Assembly: GCF_022807995.1 (NCBI RefSeq)
Contig: NZ_CP094351.1
Location: 5,379,501-5,443,500 of the forward strand
DNA: 64,000 bases
DNA from: Pseudomonas orientalis
GTDB taxonomy: Bacteria; Pseudomonadota; Gammaproteobacteria; Pseudomonadales; Pseudomonadaceae
Direction: 5' to 3'
The notes under the pieces are model-generated. The model was not told where the DNA came from. It did not search any database and saw nothing but the letters and a program-made list of their open reading frames with translations. Numbering within the stretch: the stretch's first letter is position 1; every line of letters begins with the position of its first letter. The position numbers and the translations under genes are program-made. This document shows, in pieces, positions 17,896 to 26,359 of this stretch.

Positions 17896-18038
17896 CTGTC
17901 ACCGACCTCCTGTAACCCCAAGCACAAGCGGACAAGCGTCCAACCTTGCGCATCAGAGTGCAAGCGGGTTATGACGTTCCGACGACGCCGCGCCATTTTG
18001 CGGGCACAATCGAGGGCATTCGAACAAGAGCCACGGCC

Positions 18039-18953
18039 ATGTTGATCGACGAAGAATTCACCCTCAAAAAGCTGGAAATCTTCCTGGCATTCATGCGCAC
18101 CGGCAACCTGGCCCGCGCCGCCGCCGAATTGCAGACCAGCAACGTCAGCGTGCACCGCGCCATTCACTCGCTGGAAAATGCCCTGCGCTGCCCGCTGTTC
18201 AAACACGAGGGCCGCAACCTGACGCCGCTGGAAAGCGCCTATGTCCTTGAAGAGCGCGCGCAAAAGCTGGTGGCCGACGTGGTCGACAGCGTGCGCCTGA
18301 CCCGCGAAGCCGCCGGTTTCTCCGCCGAACGTTTCAAGCTCGGCTCGCTGTATTCGCTGACGGTCAAGACCGTGCCGCAGCTGATCATGGGCCTGAAAAT
18401 CCGCCGCAGCGAACTGAATATCGACCTGATCCTGGGCTCCAATTTCGACCTGCGCTACAAGCTCAAGAACATGGAGGTGGACGCGATTCTCATCTCTCTG
18501 GATGAACACGCCAATGATCCCGACTGCGAACAGATCGCACTGTTCAGCGACGACATCTTCCTTGCCACCCCGGCCGACTCGCCCTTTGACCGCGAACAGC
18601 AAATCGACCTGGCGGATGTGCGCGACGCCACCTTCATCACCCTCACCCAGGGCTTCGCCACCCATCAGGACGGCAACCGGGTGTTCAAGCAGGCGGGCTT
18701 TGAGCCAAAGGTGGCGATGCAGGTGAACGACATCTTCACGCTGCTGAGCATGGTCAGCTCGGGGGTGGGTTATGCGCTGTTGCCGGGGCGGATCGCGGCG
18801 GTGTACGAGAACCGCGTGAAGCTGATACCGCTGCAGCCCAGGTATCGGTTGCAGCAGCATATCGGCGTGGTGTTCCTGAAGGCCAAGGAGCGCGATCCGA
18901 ACTTGCTGGCGTTGTTGGCGGAGTGTCGGATGTATGCCAATCGCCAGGCTTGA
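18039..18953 (+). CDS. mdcR: LysR-family regulator of malonate utilisation
   Basis: A 304-residue LysR-type protein with the N-terminal helix-turn-helix (residues ~10-65, GNLARAAAELQTSNVSVHRAIHSLE) and a ligand-binding domain. It is convergent with the end of the mdc/mad operon, which is the position of mdcR in other pseudomonads, and a LysR-type operator lies in front of mdcA at the other end of the operon. It is therefore expected to activate malonate genes when malonate is present. The start MLIDEEFTLKK at 18039 begins at the first ATG consistent with the family; the 31-codon upstream extension was rejected. Confidence 0.8.
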   Translation: MLIDEEFTLKKLEIFLAFMRTGNLARAAAELQTSNVSVHRAIHSLENALRCPLFKHEGRNLTPLESAYVLEERAQKLVADVVDSVRLTREAAGFSAERFKLGSLYSLTVKTVPQLIMGLKIRRSELNIDLILGSNFDLRYKLKNMEVDAILISLDEHANDPDCEQIALFSDDIFLATPADSPFDREQQIDLADVRDATFITLTQGFATHQDGNRVFKQAGFEPKVAMQVNDIFTLLSMVSSGVGYALLPGRIAAVYENRVKLIPLQPRYRLQQHIGVVFLKAKERDPNLLALLAECRMYANRQA

Positions 18954-18960
18954 GATTGCT

Positions 18961-19046
18961 CTCGGGGGCAAGCCCCCTCCCACATTTTGATCGCATTCTC
19001 ATGTTGGAACGCGGTCAACTGTGGGATGGGGCTTACCCCCGATAGC
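18961..19046. repeat. Two type A REP units in reversed order
   Basis: A CGGGGGCAAGCCCCCTCCCAC unit at 18963-18983 and a slightly altered GTGGGATGGGGCTTACCCCCGATAGC unit at 19021-19046. Their outer GTGGGA ends face each other, the reverse of the normal REPIN order in this window. Confidence 0.8.
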
Positions 19047-19074
19047 GCCCGATCAAACACTGAAAATCTCTCGG

Positions 19075-19848
19075 TCAGCCCACCAACCCGCGCATCACCA
19101 GAAACAATAGCGACGGCCCCAATAAGCACCCCAGTGCCGTATAAAACGCCGCCGTCAGGCAACCGTACGGCACCAACTTCGGATCAGTCGCCGCCAGCCC
19201 GCCCGCCACACCGCTGGAAGTTCCCATCAAACCGCCAAAGATCACCGCGCTGCGCGGGTTATTCAGCCCGATCAGCGGCGCCACGAACGGGGTCATCACC
19301 ATCACCAGAATCGCCTTGATCAACCCCGCGGCAATGGACAACGCCATCACCTCGGAACTGGCCCCGATCGCCGCGCCGGTCACCGGGCCGACGATATAGG
19401 TCACGGCTCCGGCACCAATGGTGGTAAGGCTCACCGCATCGGTATAACCGAACGCCATTGCCACCCCGACCCCGGCAATAAACGACGAACCCACACCGAC
19501 AAACAGCGCCAGCACACCAACGTATCCGGCGCGCTTAAGCTCATCGACACTCACGCCAAATGCCGTGGCGACAATGGCGAAGTCCCGCAACATCGCGCCA
19601 CCCAACAGGCCGATACCTGACAGCAGCGGAATATCCACCACCCCCTTCGAGCCGCCGGTGAAGGCCCCGCCCACATACGACAACCCCAAGCCCAGCAGGA
19701 TGGCGATGGCCGAACCGTGCAGGCGGCCTTTGGTAAAGGTATCGGAAATCCAGTAGGAGACCCACATGGTCAGGCCGATCACGGCAAAACCACTGATCAA
19801 GCCGTAGCCGGTGATCACTTTCATCATCGATTCGTACATGGCGATCAC
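19075..19848 (-). CDS. madM: Malonate transporter subunit MadM
   Basis: A 257-residue, strongly hydrophobic protein with about eight or nine helices and glycine-rich segments, matching MadM, the large subunit of the two-component malonate/sodium or malonate/proton symporter. Its start overlaps the end of madL by 4 bases (ATGA), so the two are translationally coupled. It is the last gene of the operon and is convergent with mdcR. Assignment rests on the pairing with MadL and the mdc genes as much as on sequence. Confidence 0.88.
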   Translation of the reverse strand: MIAMYESMMKVITGYGLISGFAVIGLTMWVSYWISDTFTKGRLHGSAIAILLGLGLSYVGGAFTGGSKGVVDIPLLSGIGLLGGAMLRDFAIVATAFGVSVDELKRAGYVGVLALFVGVGSSFIAGVGVAMAFGYTDAVSLTTIGAGAVTYIVGPVTGAAIGASSEVMALSIAAGLIKAILVMVMTPFVAPLIGLNNPRSAVIFGGLMGTSSGVAGGLAATDPKLVPYGCLTAAFYTALGCLLGPSLLFLVMRGLVG

Positions 19849-20237
19849 CCGGCTTCTTTGGTCGGAACAGCCGCAACCGGCTCGTGATTACCGATACGCA
19901 CCAGCACCGGCACCAGGGCAAAGCCCAGCACCACGGCGAGGGTCCCGGCCAGGATCGCCATGGGCCCGCCACTGATGGCGCCATACACGTTTTGCTGGGC
20001 GGCCATCGCCACCACAATCGGGATATAAATCGCCGCCCAGAAGCTCACGCCAGCTTCCGACTTGCTGGTAAGCCAGCCGCGCTTGCTCAGGTAACTGCCC
20101 AGGCCGATCAGCAACAACATGGCGATACCCACCCCACCGACGTTGGCTGGGATACCCAGCAACTTGCCCAGCAACTCACCCACAAACAACCCTGCCAACG
20201 TGCAGAACGCCAGAAAAGCCACACCGTAGATAATCAT
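19845..20237 (-). CDS. madL: Malonate transporter subunit MadL
   Basis: A 130-residue membrane protein with four predicted helices, beginning MIIYGVAFLAFCTLAGLFVGELLG, which matches MadL, the small subunit of the malonate symporter. The ATG at 20237 has GAGGAC upstream; the longer frame uses TTG inside that site and was rejected. It follows mdcH after 67 bases and overlaps madM by 4 bases. Together with MadM it brings malonate into the cell for the decarboxylase. Confidence 0.88.
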   Translation of the reverse strand: MIIYGVAFLAFCTLAGLFVGELLGKLLGIPANVGGVGIAMLLLIGLGSYLSKRGWLTSKSEAGVSFWAAIYIPIVVAMAAQQNVYGAISGGPMAILAGTLAVVLGFALVPVLVRIGNHEPVAAVPTKEAG

Positions 20238-20304
20238 TGTTATTGTCCTCAAAGTGCTCGTTCGAAATTGTTGTTGTTGTGCTTCGAATGCCTTGGGTCG
20301 TGCT

Positions 20305-21204
20305 TTATCGGTGGCGGCGTTCCTCCTCTTGCAGCAGGGCCTGCAAGGTGTCCAGGCGCGCGCCTTCGCAGGCGATCACCGTGCCCTGTTCGAAAACGCG
20401 ACGTGACAGGCCAGTGAGCACCGCGCCCGGCGGCAGTTCGATCTGCAGGCGCACGCCGCGCTCGTAGGCGCTTTGCACGGTGCCGCGCCAGTCGACGATG
20501 CGGCACATGTTGAAGGCCAGGTCATCGTGCAGTTGCTCGGGGTTGTGGATAGGCCGCGCGCGGGTGCTGCTCAGGTAGGTGATGCGCGGCGTCTTGAGTG
20601 GGACGAAGGCCTGGGCGAGGACCTTGGCCGGTGCGTCCAGCAAGGCGCAATGAGACGGCACGCTGACCGCCAGGCGCCTGGCGATGCCGTTGCCCTTGAT
20701 GCGTTCTGCGACACGCTTCATCGCAGCGTCACTGCCGGCAATGACCGTCTGGTTATCGGCATTGATATTGGCCAGGTACACCGGGGTTTGCGGGCTGTGG
20801 ATTTCAGCGAGCAAGGCTTCCACTGTGGATAACTGCGGGCCGACGATCACGGTCATCCCATAGCCCTGTGGATAAGCGCTTTGCATCAGTTCGCCGCGCA
20901 GGCTGACGAGTTTGACTGCATCGGCAAAATCCAGTGCGCCGGCGATGACAGCGGCGGGATAGGCGCCGATGGACAGGCCCGCCACGTAGTCCGGCGCGTG
21001 CTGCAACAAACGCGCGTGCGCCACCCCGGCGATCAACAGGCAGAGCTGAACGGCGCGCGTCGATTCAAGGGCTTGCGCCGAATCGAGCCGGCGCACGTCT
21101 TCACCCAGGGCTGCGCTGGCCTCGTCAAGGACGTCGACGGACAGCGACTGGAGCATGCCGACTCGCTGGGCGCCCTGCCCCGGAAATACCAGCAGGCTGC
21201 TCAT
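20305..21204 (-). CDS. mdcH: Malonate decarboxylase subunit epsilon (malonyl-CoA:ACP transacylase)
   Basis: A 299-residue FabD-like acyltransferase. FPGQGAQRVGML opens the protein, and the nucleophile motif GLSIGAY places Ser78 at the active site; the catalytic His is in VSVPSHCALL. In malonate decarboxylase it loads the carrier protein MdcC with a malonyl group to start the catalytic cycle. The start at 21204 overlaps the mdcG stop by 4 bases; the longer frame to 21285 lies inside mdcG. Confidence 0.92.
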   Translation of the reverse strand: MSSLLVFPGQGAQRVGMLQSLSVDVLDEASAALGEDVRRLDSAQALESTRAVQLCLLIAGVAHARLLQHAPDYVAGLSIGAYPAAVIAGALDFADAVKLVSLRGELMQSAYPQGYGMTVIVGPQLSTVEALLAEIHSPQTPVYLANINADNQTVIAGSDAAMKRVAERIKGNGIARRLAVSVPSHCALLDAPAKVLAQAFVPLKTPRITYLSSTRARPIHNPEQLHDDLAFNMCRIVDWRGTVQSAYERGVRLQIELPPGAVLTGLSRRVFEQGTVIACEGARLDTLQALLQEEERRHR

Positions 21205-21797
21205 GCCACCGCCTGCCAGGGGTCGACGACAAGGTGCGCCCCGTTGGCGGTTTTCAGCAGCACCCGGCGTGAGGCGCCCGCCCATTCACGCAAGGCGACA
21301 GCGCCGACGGGGGTTTGCAGTTGCAGGTCGACGCTGCACGGTGCGCTATCGAGCATCGCCAATAAGGCGTGCGCCTGGTGACGCTCAAGCGGCTCGGGCG
21401 TGCGCAGGATCAAATCCAGATCGCTCGCGGCATGCAACGCTTCGATGCCGCTGGCCAATTCGAATCCGGCACTGCCGCTGACGCCCCAGTCTTGGTGCGC
21501 CAACAGTGGCCGCAGTTGATCCAATGCCCGCAGCGCCGGTAAATCCCGTGGCGAGGTCACGCCGCGCAAGGCTTCGGGGGCCACACGCCGTTGTACGGCG
21601 GCAATGGGCATCAGCGCGGCAAACCGCTGCTCACGCAAACGTCCGCGCACACCGACCGCCACCTGGCCCGGCTTGGCGATGGCTCGGCGCACCACCACCG
21701 GATGCCCCGCGCTGAGCGCCTCCACCGCCCAGCCGGGCGCATCGGCGGGCAGATGGCCCGGGGTCATGCCCCAGAGCAAGTCGTGGGCGTTCACCAT
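21201..21797 (-). CDS. mdcG: Phosphoribosyl-dephospho-CoA transferase
   Basis: A 198-residue nucleotidyltransferase-like protein that attaches the triphosphoribosyl-dephospho-CoA group made by MdcB to apo-MdcC. The DLDLIL segment provides the paired acidic residues typical of this activity. The start MVNAHDLLWGM at 21797 lies inside the end of mdcE (7-base overlap), so it is translationally coupled; the extended frame to 21905 was rejected. Confidence 0.9.
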   Translation of the reverse strand: MVNAHDLLWGMTPGHLPADAPGWAVEALSAGHPVVVRRAIAKPGQVAVGVRGRLREQRFAALMPIAAVQRRVAPEALRGVTSPRDLPALRALDQLRPLLAHQDWGVSGSAGFELASGIEALHAASDLDLILRTPEPLERHQAHALLAMLDSAPCSVDLQLQTPVGAVALREWAGASRRVLLKTANGAHLVVDPWQAVA

Positions 21798-22561
21798 TGC
21801 TCCCGCAGCAGTTGGCGTACGTGGCTGGACGCCGCACGATTGGACGCCCCGAGGCGCCCGCTCAGATCGGGGGCATTGATATCCTTGATCGCACTCGCCA
21901 GGCAATCGCTGACCCGCGCCACATCGTCCGCCGTGGGCTGTTCAATCTGGCTGACCGTCAGCGTCTCCCAGAGCAGCCCAAGGCTGGCATAGCTGTCGAT
22001 GTCATACGCCATCGGCGGCACGCTGGCGGCCAGGGCTTCGAGTTCTTCGACGCTGCGCAGGGTGACCCGCGCCGCCGAAGCCTTGCCCATGGCATGCACC
22101 ATCACACCGGGATCGCGCAGGGCGATCAGGCGATTGGCTTGATAACCGTGAGCGAGGAAGGCACCGGACATGGCCTTGCCTACCAGCAGCGCAATCACCG
22201 GATGACCTGCCAGGCGTGCACGGGCGTAACTGTCCGCGGCCGCGGCCAACGCCTGATGAATGCCCAGGGCTTCTTCGCGGCGGCCGTAGGCCTGGCTGGG
22301 CACATCAACAATGGCGATCAGCGGGCGCTTATCGCCCAGGGCGATGGCCTCATCCACCGCTTTGGCCAGGCCCCAGCCTTCGAGCAGGCCGACTTCGCCA
22401 TTGCGCGCGCGGGGGAAGCGGTTGTTCGGGTCGGTGACCACGGCGAGAAAGCGCACGCTCTGGCCGTTCAACTGGCCATCGGCGATCCTGAGCGAGTCAG
22501 GCAACCCTTGCACCCGCGTCGCGCCGGCGCTTAGCGCGTTAAACCACTGCAAACCTCTCAT
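21791..22561 (-). CDS. mdcE: Malonate decarboxylase subunit gamma
   Basis: A 256-residue carboxyltransferase-fold protein related to biotin-dependent carboxyltransferase subunits. With MdcD it decarboxylates malonyl-ACP to acetyl-ACP without biotin in this non-biotin class. VDVPSQAYGRREEALGIHQALA and LLVGKAMSGAFLAHGYQANR are conserved blocks that form the active-site and oxyanion regions. It overlaps mdcD by 4 bases and mdcG by 7. Confidence 0.93.
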   Translation of the reverse strand: MRGLQWFNALSAGATRVQGLPDSLRIADGQLNGQSVRFLAVVTDPNNRFPRARNGEVGLLEGWGLAKAVDEAIALGDKRPLIAIVDVPSQAYGRREEALGIHQALAAAADSYARARLAGHPVIALLVGKAMSGAFLAHGYQANRLIALRDPGVMVHAMGKASAARVTLRSVEELEALAASVPPMAYDIDSYASLGLLWETLTVSQIEQPTADDVARVSDCLASAIKDINAPDLSGRLGASNRAASSHVRQLLREQW

Positions 22562-23400
22562 GAGCGTTCTCCCTGATACAGCGCACGCACCGTCGCCGGG
22601 TCGATTTGCGCCGTGGCGTCGAGTTCGGCCAGGCGCGCCAGGTAGAAATCAGCACGGCGGCTGCGTGGTTGTTCGGGCGCGCCGTGTTGCAGCAGCTCGC
22701 TGACGGTCTGTTGAATCTGCGCCACATCGTCGGCCACATACCGATCGGCCAGGCCGCTGTTGAAGCGTTGCTCGCCGCCGGTGAGGCTCCAGATAAAGGG
22801 CCGGTCGCGGGAGTCGTATTCATCCAACCCGGCTTCCTGCTCGATCACCTGCGGGCCGTTCAAGCCCAGGCGCGCTTCACGGGTGACTACCAGATAGCTG
22901 CACAACCCTGCGGCGATGGACATGCCGCCGAAGCACCCCACGCTCCCCGCCACCACGCCGACCACCGGCTGGTACTGGCGCAGATCGACAATCGCCGCGT
23001 GGATATCGGCAATCGCCGCCAGGCCGAGGTTGGCCTCCTGCAGACGCACGCCACCGGTTTCCAGCAGCAGCACGGCGCGGGTCGGGATGCCGTTGCGGTT
23101 ATCCTCGGCGGCCAGTTCCAGTGCTCCGGCGATTTTCGCGCCGCCGACTTCACCGAGGCTGCCGCCTTGAAAGTTACCTTCGATGGCGGCAATCACCACC
23201 GGCAGACCGGCAACGCTGCCTTTGGCGATGACCACCCCGTCATCCGCCTGGGGCACCACGCCCTGTCGGCTGAGCCACGGCGACATGACGCGTTGAAACG
23301 GGTCGATCAGCTCGCGAAAGGTGCCAGCATCCAGCAGCGCCTTGGCACGTTGTCGTGCTCCGAGTTCGACAAAGCTGTGTTTGGTGAGCAAATCAGTCAT
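22558..23400 (-). CDS. mdcD: Malonate decarboxylase subunit beta
   Basis: A 280-residue carboxyltransferase-like subunit paired with MdcE. It carries VGVVAGSVGCFGGMSIAAGLC, a glycine-rich block of the crotonase-like fold. MTDLLTKHSFVELGARQRAK at 23400 is the family start; its first bases overlap the end of mdcC by 8. The frame extension to 23445 lies within mdcC and was rejected. Confidence 0.93.
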   Translation of the reverse strand: MTDLLTKHSFVELGARQRAKALLDAGTFRELIDPFQRVMSPWLSRQGVVPQADDGVVIAKGSVAGLPVVIAAIEGNFQGGSLGEVGGAKIAGALELAAEDNRNGIPTRAVLLLETGGVRLQEANLGLAAIADIHAAIVDLRQYQPVVGVVAGSVGCFGGMSIAAGLCSYLVVTREARLGLNGPQVIEQEAGLDEYDSRDRPFIWSLTGGEQRFNSGLADRYVADDVAQIQQTVSELLQHGAPEQPRSRRADFYLARLAELDATAQIDPATVRALYQGERS

Positions 23401-23692
23401 GGCCGATCTCCTCGAAGCCTTGCTCCAGGCGCAAACGCACCACACCGGGCGTGGCGCCGAAGTCGTGGATATCGATCTTCAAGGCAGGCGGTGTCTGCTC
23501 CTGGAAGATGCGTTCGAACAGGTGCCGCCAACGTTGCTCGGCGCCATTGACCGAGGTTTGCACCTGGATCGTCAGCGTGCCGGCAGTGCCCGGCTCCAGC
23601 AGCACTTCAAGGTCGCCGGAGCCGACGCACCCCACCAGCGCACGGCCTTTTGGCGGCTGCCCGGCGGGGAATTCAAAGGATAGGGTTTGCAT
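23393..23692 (-). CDS. mdcC: Malonate decarboxylase acyl-carrier protein, subunit delta
   Basis: A 99-residue carrier protein. Ser25 in VGSGDLEVL is the site that, in the characterised enzyme, holds the 2'-(5''-triphosphoribosyl)-3'-dephospho-CoA arm that carries acetyl and malonyl groups between MdcA, MdcH and MdcD/E. The ATG at 23692 was chosen over a GTG one codon upstream; its first base is the last base of the mdcB stop codon. Confidence 0.92.
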   Translation of the reverse strand: MQTLSFEFPAGQPPKGRALVGCVGSGDLEVLLEPGTAGTLTIQVQTSVNGAEQRWRHLFERIFQEQTPPALKIDIHDFGATPGVVRLRLEQGFEEIGHD

Positions 23693-24525
23693 CACAACGC
23701 TCCGTCGAGGCGGTCGATAAACAGGCAGGCGGCCAACAGGTCAGCGGCGCCGCCGGGAGAGGCATTCAGGGCCAGCAATTGCTCGTCCAGCGCGTGCAGT
23801 TGGCGGCGGCCGGCGAGGGTTGCGCTGCCGCCGGCGTCCAGCACGGCCTGGGCGCCCTGCTGCATGGCGGTCAGGCCGTCGTAGCCGGCGCGATAGAGCA
23901 CGCAGGTGTCGGCCAGTTCGGTCATGATCGCGAGCAAGGCGTCCAGGCGCGCGTTCTGTTCTCCGGCGTTTTGCTGGCGGCTCTTGTGCAGTTGCGGCAG
24001 GCCGCGTTGCGTCACCGAGGGGAAACCCAACTGCGCTTCTTCACGGGCACCGCGTGCGCCGTAGCGTTGGGCGACCTGGGCGCCGTGGCTCAGGGGTTGT
24101 GGCGCGTAGCGGTCGTTGAGCAAGGCCAATCTGGCTGCGTTCAGCGTGACGCTGCCAGGGTCCAGGGCCGCTGCTGCGGTGAGCAAACCAAGTGCCCAGA
24201 TCGCGCCGCGATGGGTGTTCACGCCGCCGGTAGTGGCGAGCATTGCCTGTTCACCTTCACGCCCGATACGCCCGAGGGCTTCGCGCAGAGACAAGCTGAC
24301 TTCGCCCATTTCAATCGCGACTTCAGCCATTTGCTTGAACATCGGCCACAACGACAGCGCCGAAGCGTGCATCAGGCCCAGGTGCAAATCGCTGTGAGCG
24401 CCGTTGCCGCGCCGGTCCACCAATGCGGGTTTGGGTGAAAGGTCGGCTTCATCAATAAGCGCATCGACCGCCCTATCCGCCAGGCGATCGGCCAGGCTCA
24501 CTTCATGCAGTTTGAGAGCGCGCAT
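23692..24525 (-). CDS. mdcB: Triphosphoribosyl-dephospho-CoA synthase
   Basis: A 277-residue enzyme of the CitG/MdcB family, making the prosthetic-group precursor from ATP and dephospho-CoA. PALVDRRGNGAHSDL, GGVNTHRGAIWALGLL and LADTCVLYRAGYDGL are conserved family blocks. The gene begins directly after the mdcA stop with no gap, so the two are tightly coupled. Confidence 0.92.
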   Translation of the reverse strand: MRALKLHEVSLADRLADRAVDALIDEADLSPKPALVDRRGNGAHSDLHLGLMHASALSLWPMFKQMAEVAIEMGEVSLSLREALGRIGREGEQAMLATTGGVNTHRGAIWALGLLTAAAALDPGSVTLNAARLALLNDRYAPQPLSHGAQVAQRYGARGAREEAQLGFPSVTQRGLPQLHKSRQQNAGEQNARLDALLAIMTELADTCVLYRAGYDGLTAMQQGAQAVLDAGGSATLAGRRQLHALDEQLLALNASPGGAADLLAACLFIDRLDGAL

Positions 24526-26196
24526 TTACCAACTCCTGAATTTGGCGGGCGGGTTGTACAGGCCGCCGGACCAGTCCACCAGATCGGCCACGCTCTTGGC
24601 GGCCAACAGCTCGCGGGTAGCGTCGGTGCGACGAATGCCTAAGTCTTCAGGCAGCGCAATCAAGCCTTCGCGGCGCATACGGGCGGTGTCCTTGGGGTTG
24701 TGGCGCATACCGATGGCGGTGACCCCGGCGACGGCAGCGATCATCGCCTGGCGTTCTTCCAGGGAGCGCGCCTTGTAGAGGTAGGCGATGCCTTCTTCGG
24801 TGAGCAGGTGAGTGACGTCGTCGCCATAGATCATGATCGGCGCCAGGGGCATGCCGCTTTTGCGCGCCACTTCCACCGCGTCGAGGGTGTCGACAAAGGT
24901 CGGTTTGCCGCCTTCCTGGAAGGTCTCGACCATTTGCACCACGAGTTTTTTGCCGCGTTCGAGCAAGGCTTCAGGCGCATCATCGTGGCGCATGTCCAAC
25001 CAGGCCGGTGTGCCGTGGCGACGACCGCGTGGGTCATGACCCATGTTCGGCGCGCCACCGAAACCGGCGAGGCGGCCACGGGTCACGGTGCTGGAATGCC
25101 CGTCGCCATCGACCTGCAGGGTGGCGCCGATAAACAGGTCCACCGCGTACTGGCCGGCCAGTTGGCAGAACATGCGGTTGGAGCGCATGGAACCGTCGCG
25201 GCCGGTGAAGAACACATCCGGGCGTGCGGCGATGTAGTTTTCCATGCCAAGTTCGGTGCCAAAGCAATGCACGCTTTGCACCCAGCCGCTTTCAATCGCC
25301 GGGATCAGCGTGGGGTGCGGATTGAGGGTCCAGTTGCGGCAGATCTTGCCCTTCAGGCCCAGGGATTCGCCGTAGGTGGGCAGGATCAATTCGATGGCGG
25401 CGGTGTTGAAGCCGATGCCATGGTTGAGCGACTGCACATTGTGTTTTTCGTAGATGCCACGGATCGCCATCATCGCCATCAGCACGTGTACCGGCTTGAT
25501 GTGACGCGGATCACGGGTGAACAGCGGCTCGATATAGAACGGCTTGTCGGCCACCACCACGAAATCCACCCAGCTGGCGGGGATGTCCACGCGCGGCAAG
25601 TCGGTGACGTCGTCGACCAATTGGTTGACCTGCACGATCACGATGCCATCGCTGAAGGCAGCGGGTTCGATCAGCGCCGGGGTGTCTTCGGTGCTGGCGC
25701 CGGTGTAAATATTGCCGGCGCGGTCGGCCATGAAGCCGGCTGAAAGCACCACGTTGGGAATCAGGTCCACCACCAGGCGCGCATAGAGTTCGATGTAGGT
25801 GTGGATCGCGCCGATTTCCAGCAGGCCGTCTTCCAGCAACTGGCTGATGCGCAGGGATTGAGTGCCGGCAAAGGAGAAATCCAGCTTGCGGGCGATGCCT
25901 TTTTCAAACAGGTCCAGGTGCTCGGCACGCCCGACACTGGGCATGATCATGTGCAAATCGTGGAGCTTGGCCGGGTCGGCCTTGGCCAGGGAGCGCGAGA
26001 GGAAGTCGGCCTGCTTCTGGTTGTTGCCCTCCAGCACCACGCGGTCGCCGGGAAGGATCAAGGCTTCAAGCGCCTCGACGATCTTGTCACTGGGCAACAC
26101 CGCCCCGTCTGCATACTGCTTGACCAGCCCGAGCCGCCGCTGCTTCTCGTCGCGCCGCCGCGTCCAGCGCGAGTCGGGGGTGATGGTTGTTGTCAT
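24526..26196 (-). CDS. mdcA: Malonate decarboxylase subunit alpha (acetyl-S-ACP:malonate ACP transferase)
   Basis: A 556-residue cytoplasmic CoA-transferase-like protein that swaps acetyl for malonyl on the carrier protein MdcC, releasing acetate. GDRVVLEGNNQKQADFLSRSL near residue 50 and CFGTELGMENYIAARPDVFFTGRDGSMRSNR in the middle are strongly conserved in MdcA. It is the first gene of the operon; its promoter and operator lie within the 112 bases upstream. The operon then runs without gaps to mdcH, so all subunits are made together. Confidence 0.94.
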   Translation of the reverse strand: MTTTITPDSRWTRRRDEKQRRLGLVKQYADGAVLPSDKIVEALEALILPGDRVVLEGNNQKQADFLSRSLAKADPAKLHDLHMIMPSVGRAEHLDLFEKGIARKLDFSFAGTQSLRISQLLEDGLLEIGAIHTYIELYARLVVDLIPNVVLSAGFMADRAGNIYTGASTEDTPALIEPAAFSDGIVIVQVNQLVDDVTDLPRVDIPASWVDFVVVADKPFYIEPLFTRDPRHIKPVHVLMAMMAIRGIYEKHNVQSLNHGIGFNTAAIELILPTYGESLGLKGKICRNWTLNPHPTLIPAIESGWVQSVHCFGTELGMENYIAARPDVFFTGRDGSMRSNRMFCQLAGQYAVDLFIGATLQVDGDGHSSTVTRGRLAGFGGAPNMGHDPRGRRHGTPAWLDMRHDDAPEALLERGKKLVVQMVETFQEGGKPTFVDTLDAVEVARKSGMPLAPIMIYGDDVTHLLTEEGIAYLYKARSLEERQAMIAAVAGVTAIGMRHNPKDTARMRREGLIALPEDLGIRRTDATRELLAAKSVADLVDWSGGLYNPPAKFRSW

Positions 26197-26231
26197 GGTT
26201 GCTCCACGGGGGGGTTGCTGTCGTGGGGCTT

Positions 26232-26260
26232 ACCTTAGGAGTGAAGCTGAAGAGCATCAA
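26232..26260 (-). promoter_or_regulatory. Promoter for the mdc operon
   Basis: On the minus strand TTGATG (26260-26255) and TAAGGT (26237-26232) are 17 bases apart. They match consensus moderately (4 and 3 of 6), as usual for activator-dependent promoters. The predicted start near 26225 gives a leader of about 29 bases before mdcA. Confidence 0.45.
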
Positions 26261-26278
26261 TCAAGCTGGAGGGCGAAC

Positions 26279-26297
26279 CGTTACGCCTGGAGTAACG
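26279..26297. promoter_or_regulatory. Candidate MdcR (LysR-type) operator
   Basis: CGTTAC-N7-GTAACG is a perfect inverted repeat that contains the T-N11-A pattern of LysR-type sites. Its centre is about 63 bases upstream of the predicted mdc transcription start, the standard recognition-site position for LysR activators. Confidence 0.6.
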
Positions 26298-26359
26298 AAG
26301 ATCAAAATGTGGGAGGGGGCTTGATCTGGTCCAGTAATTTTGGACATTCTTATCGGTTT

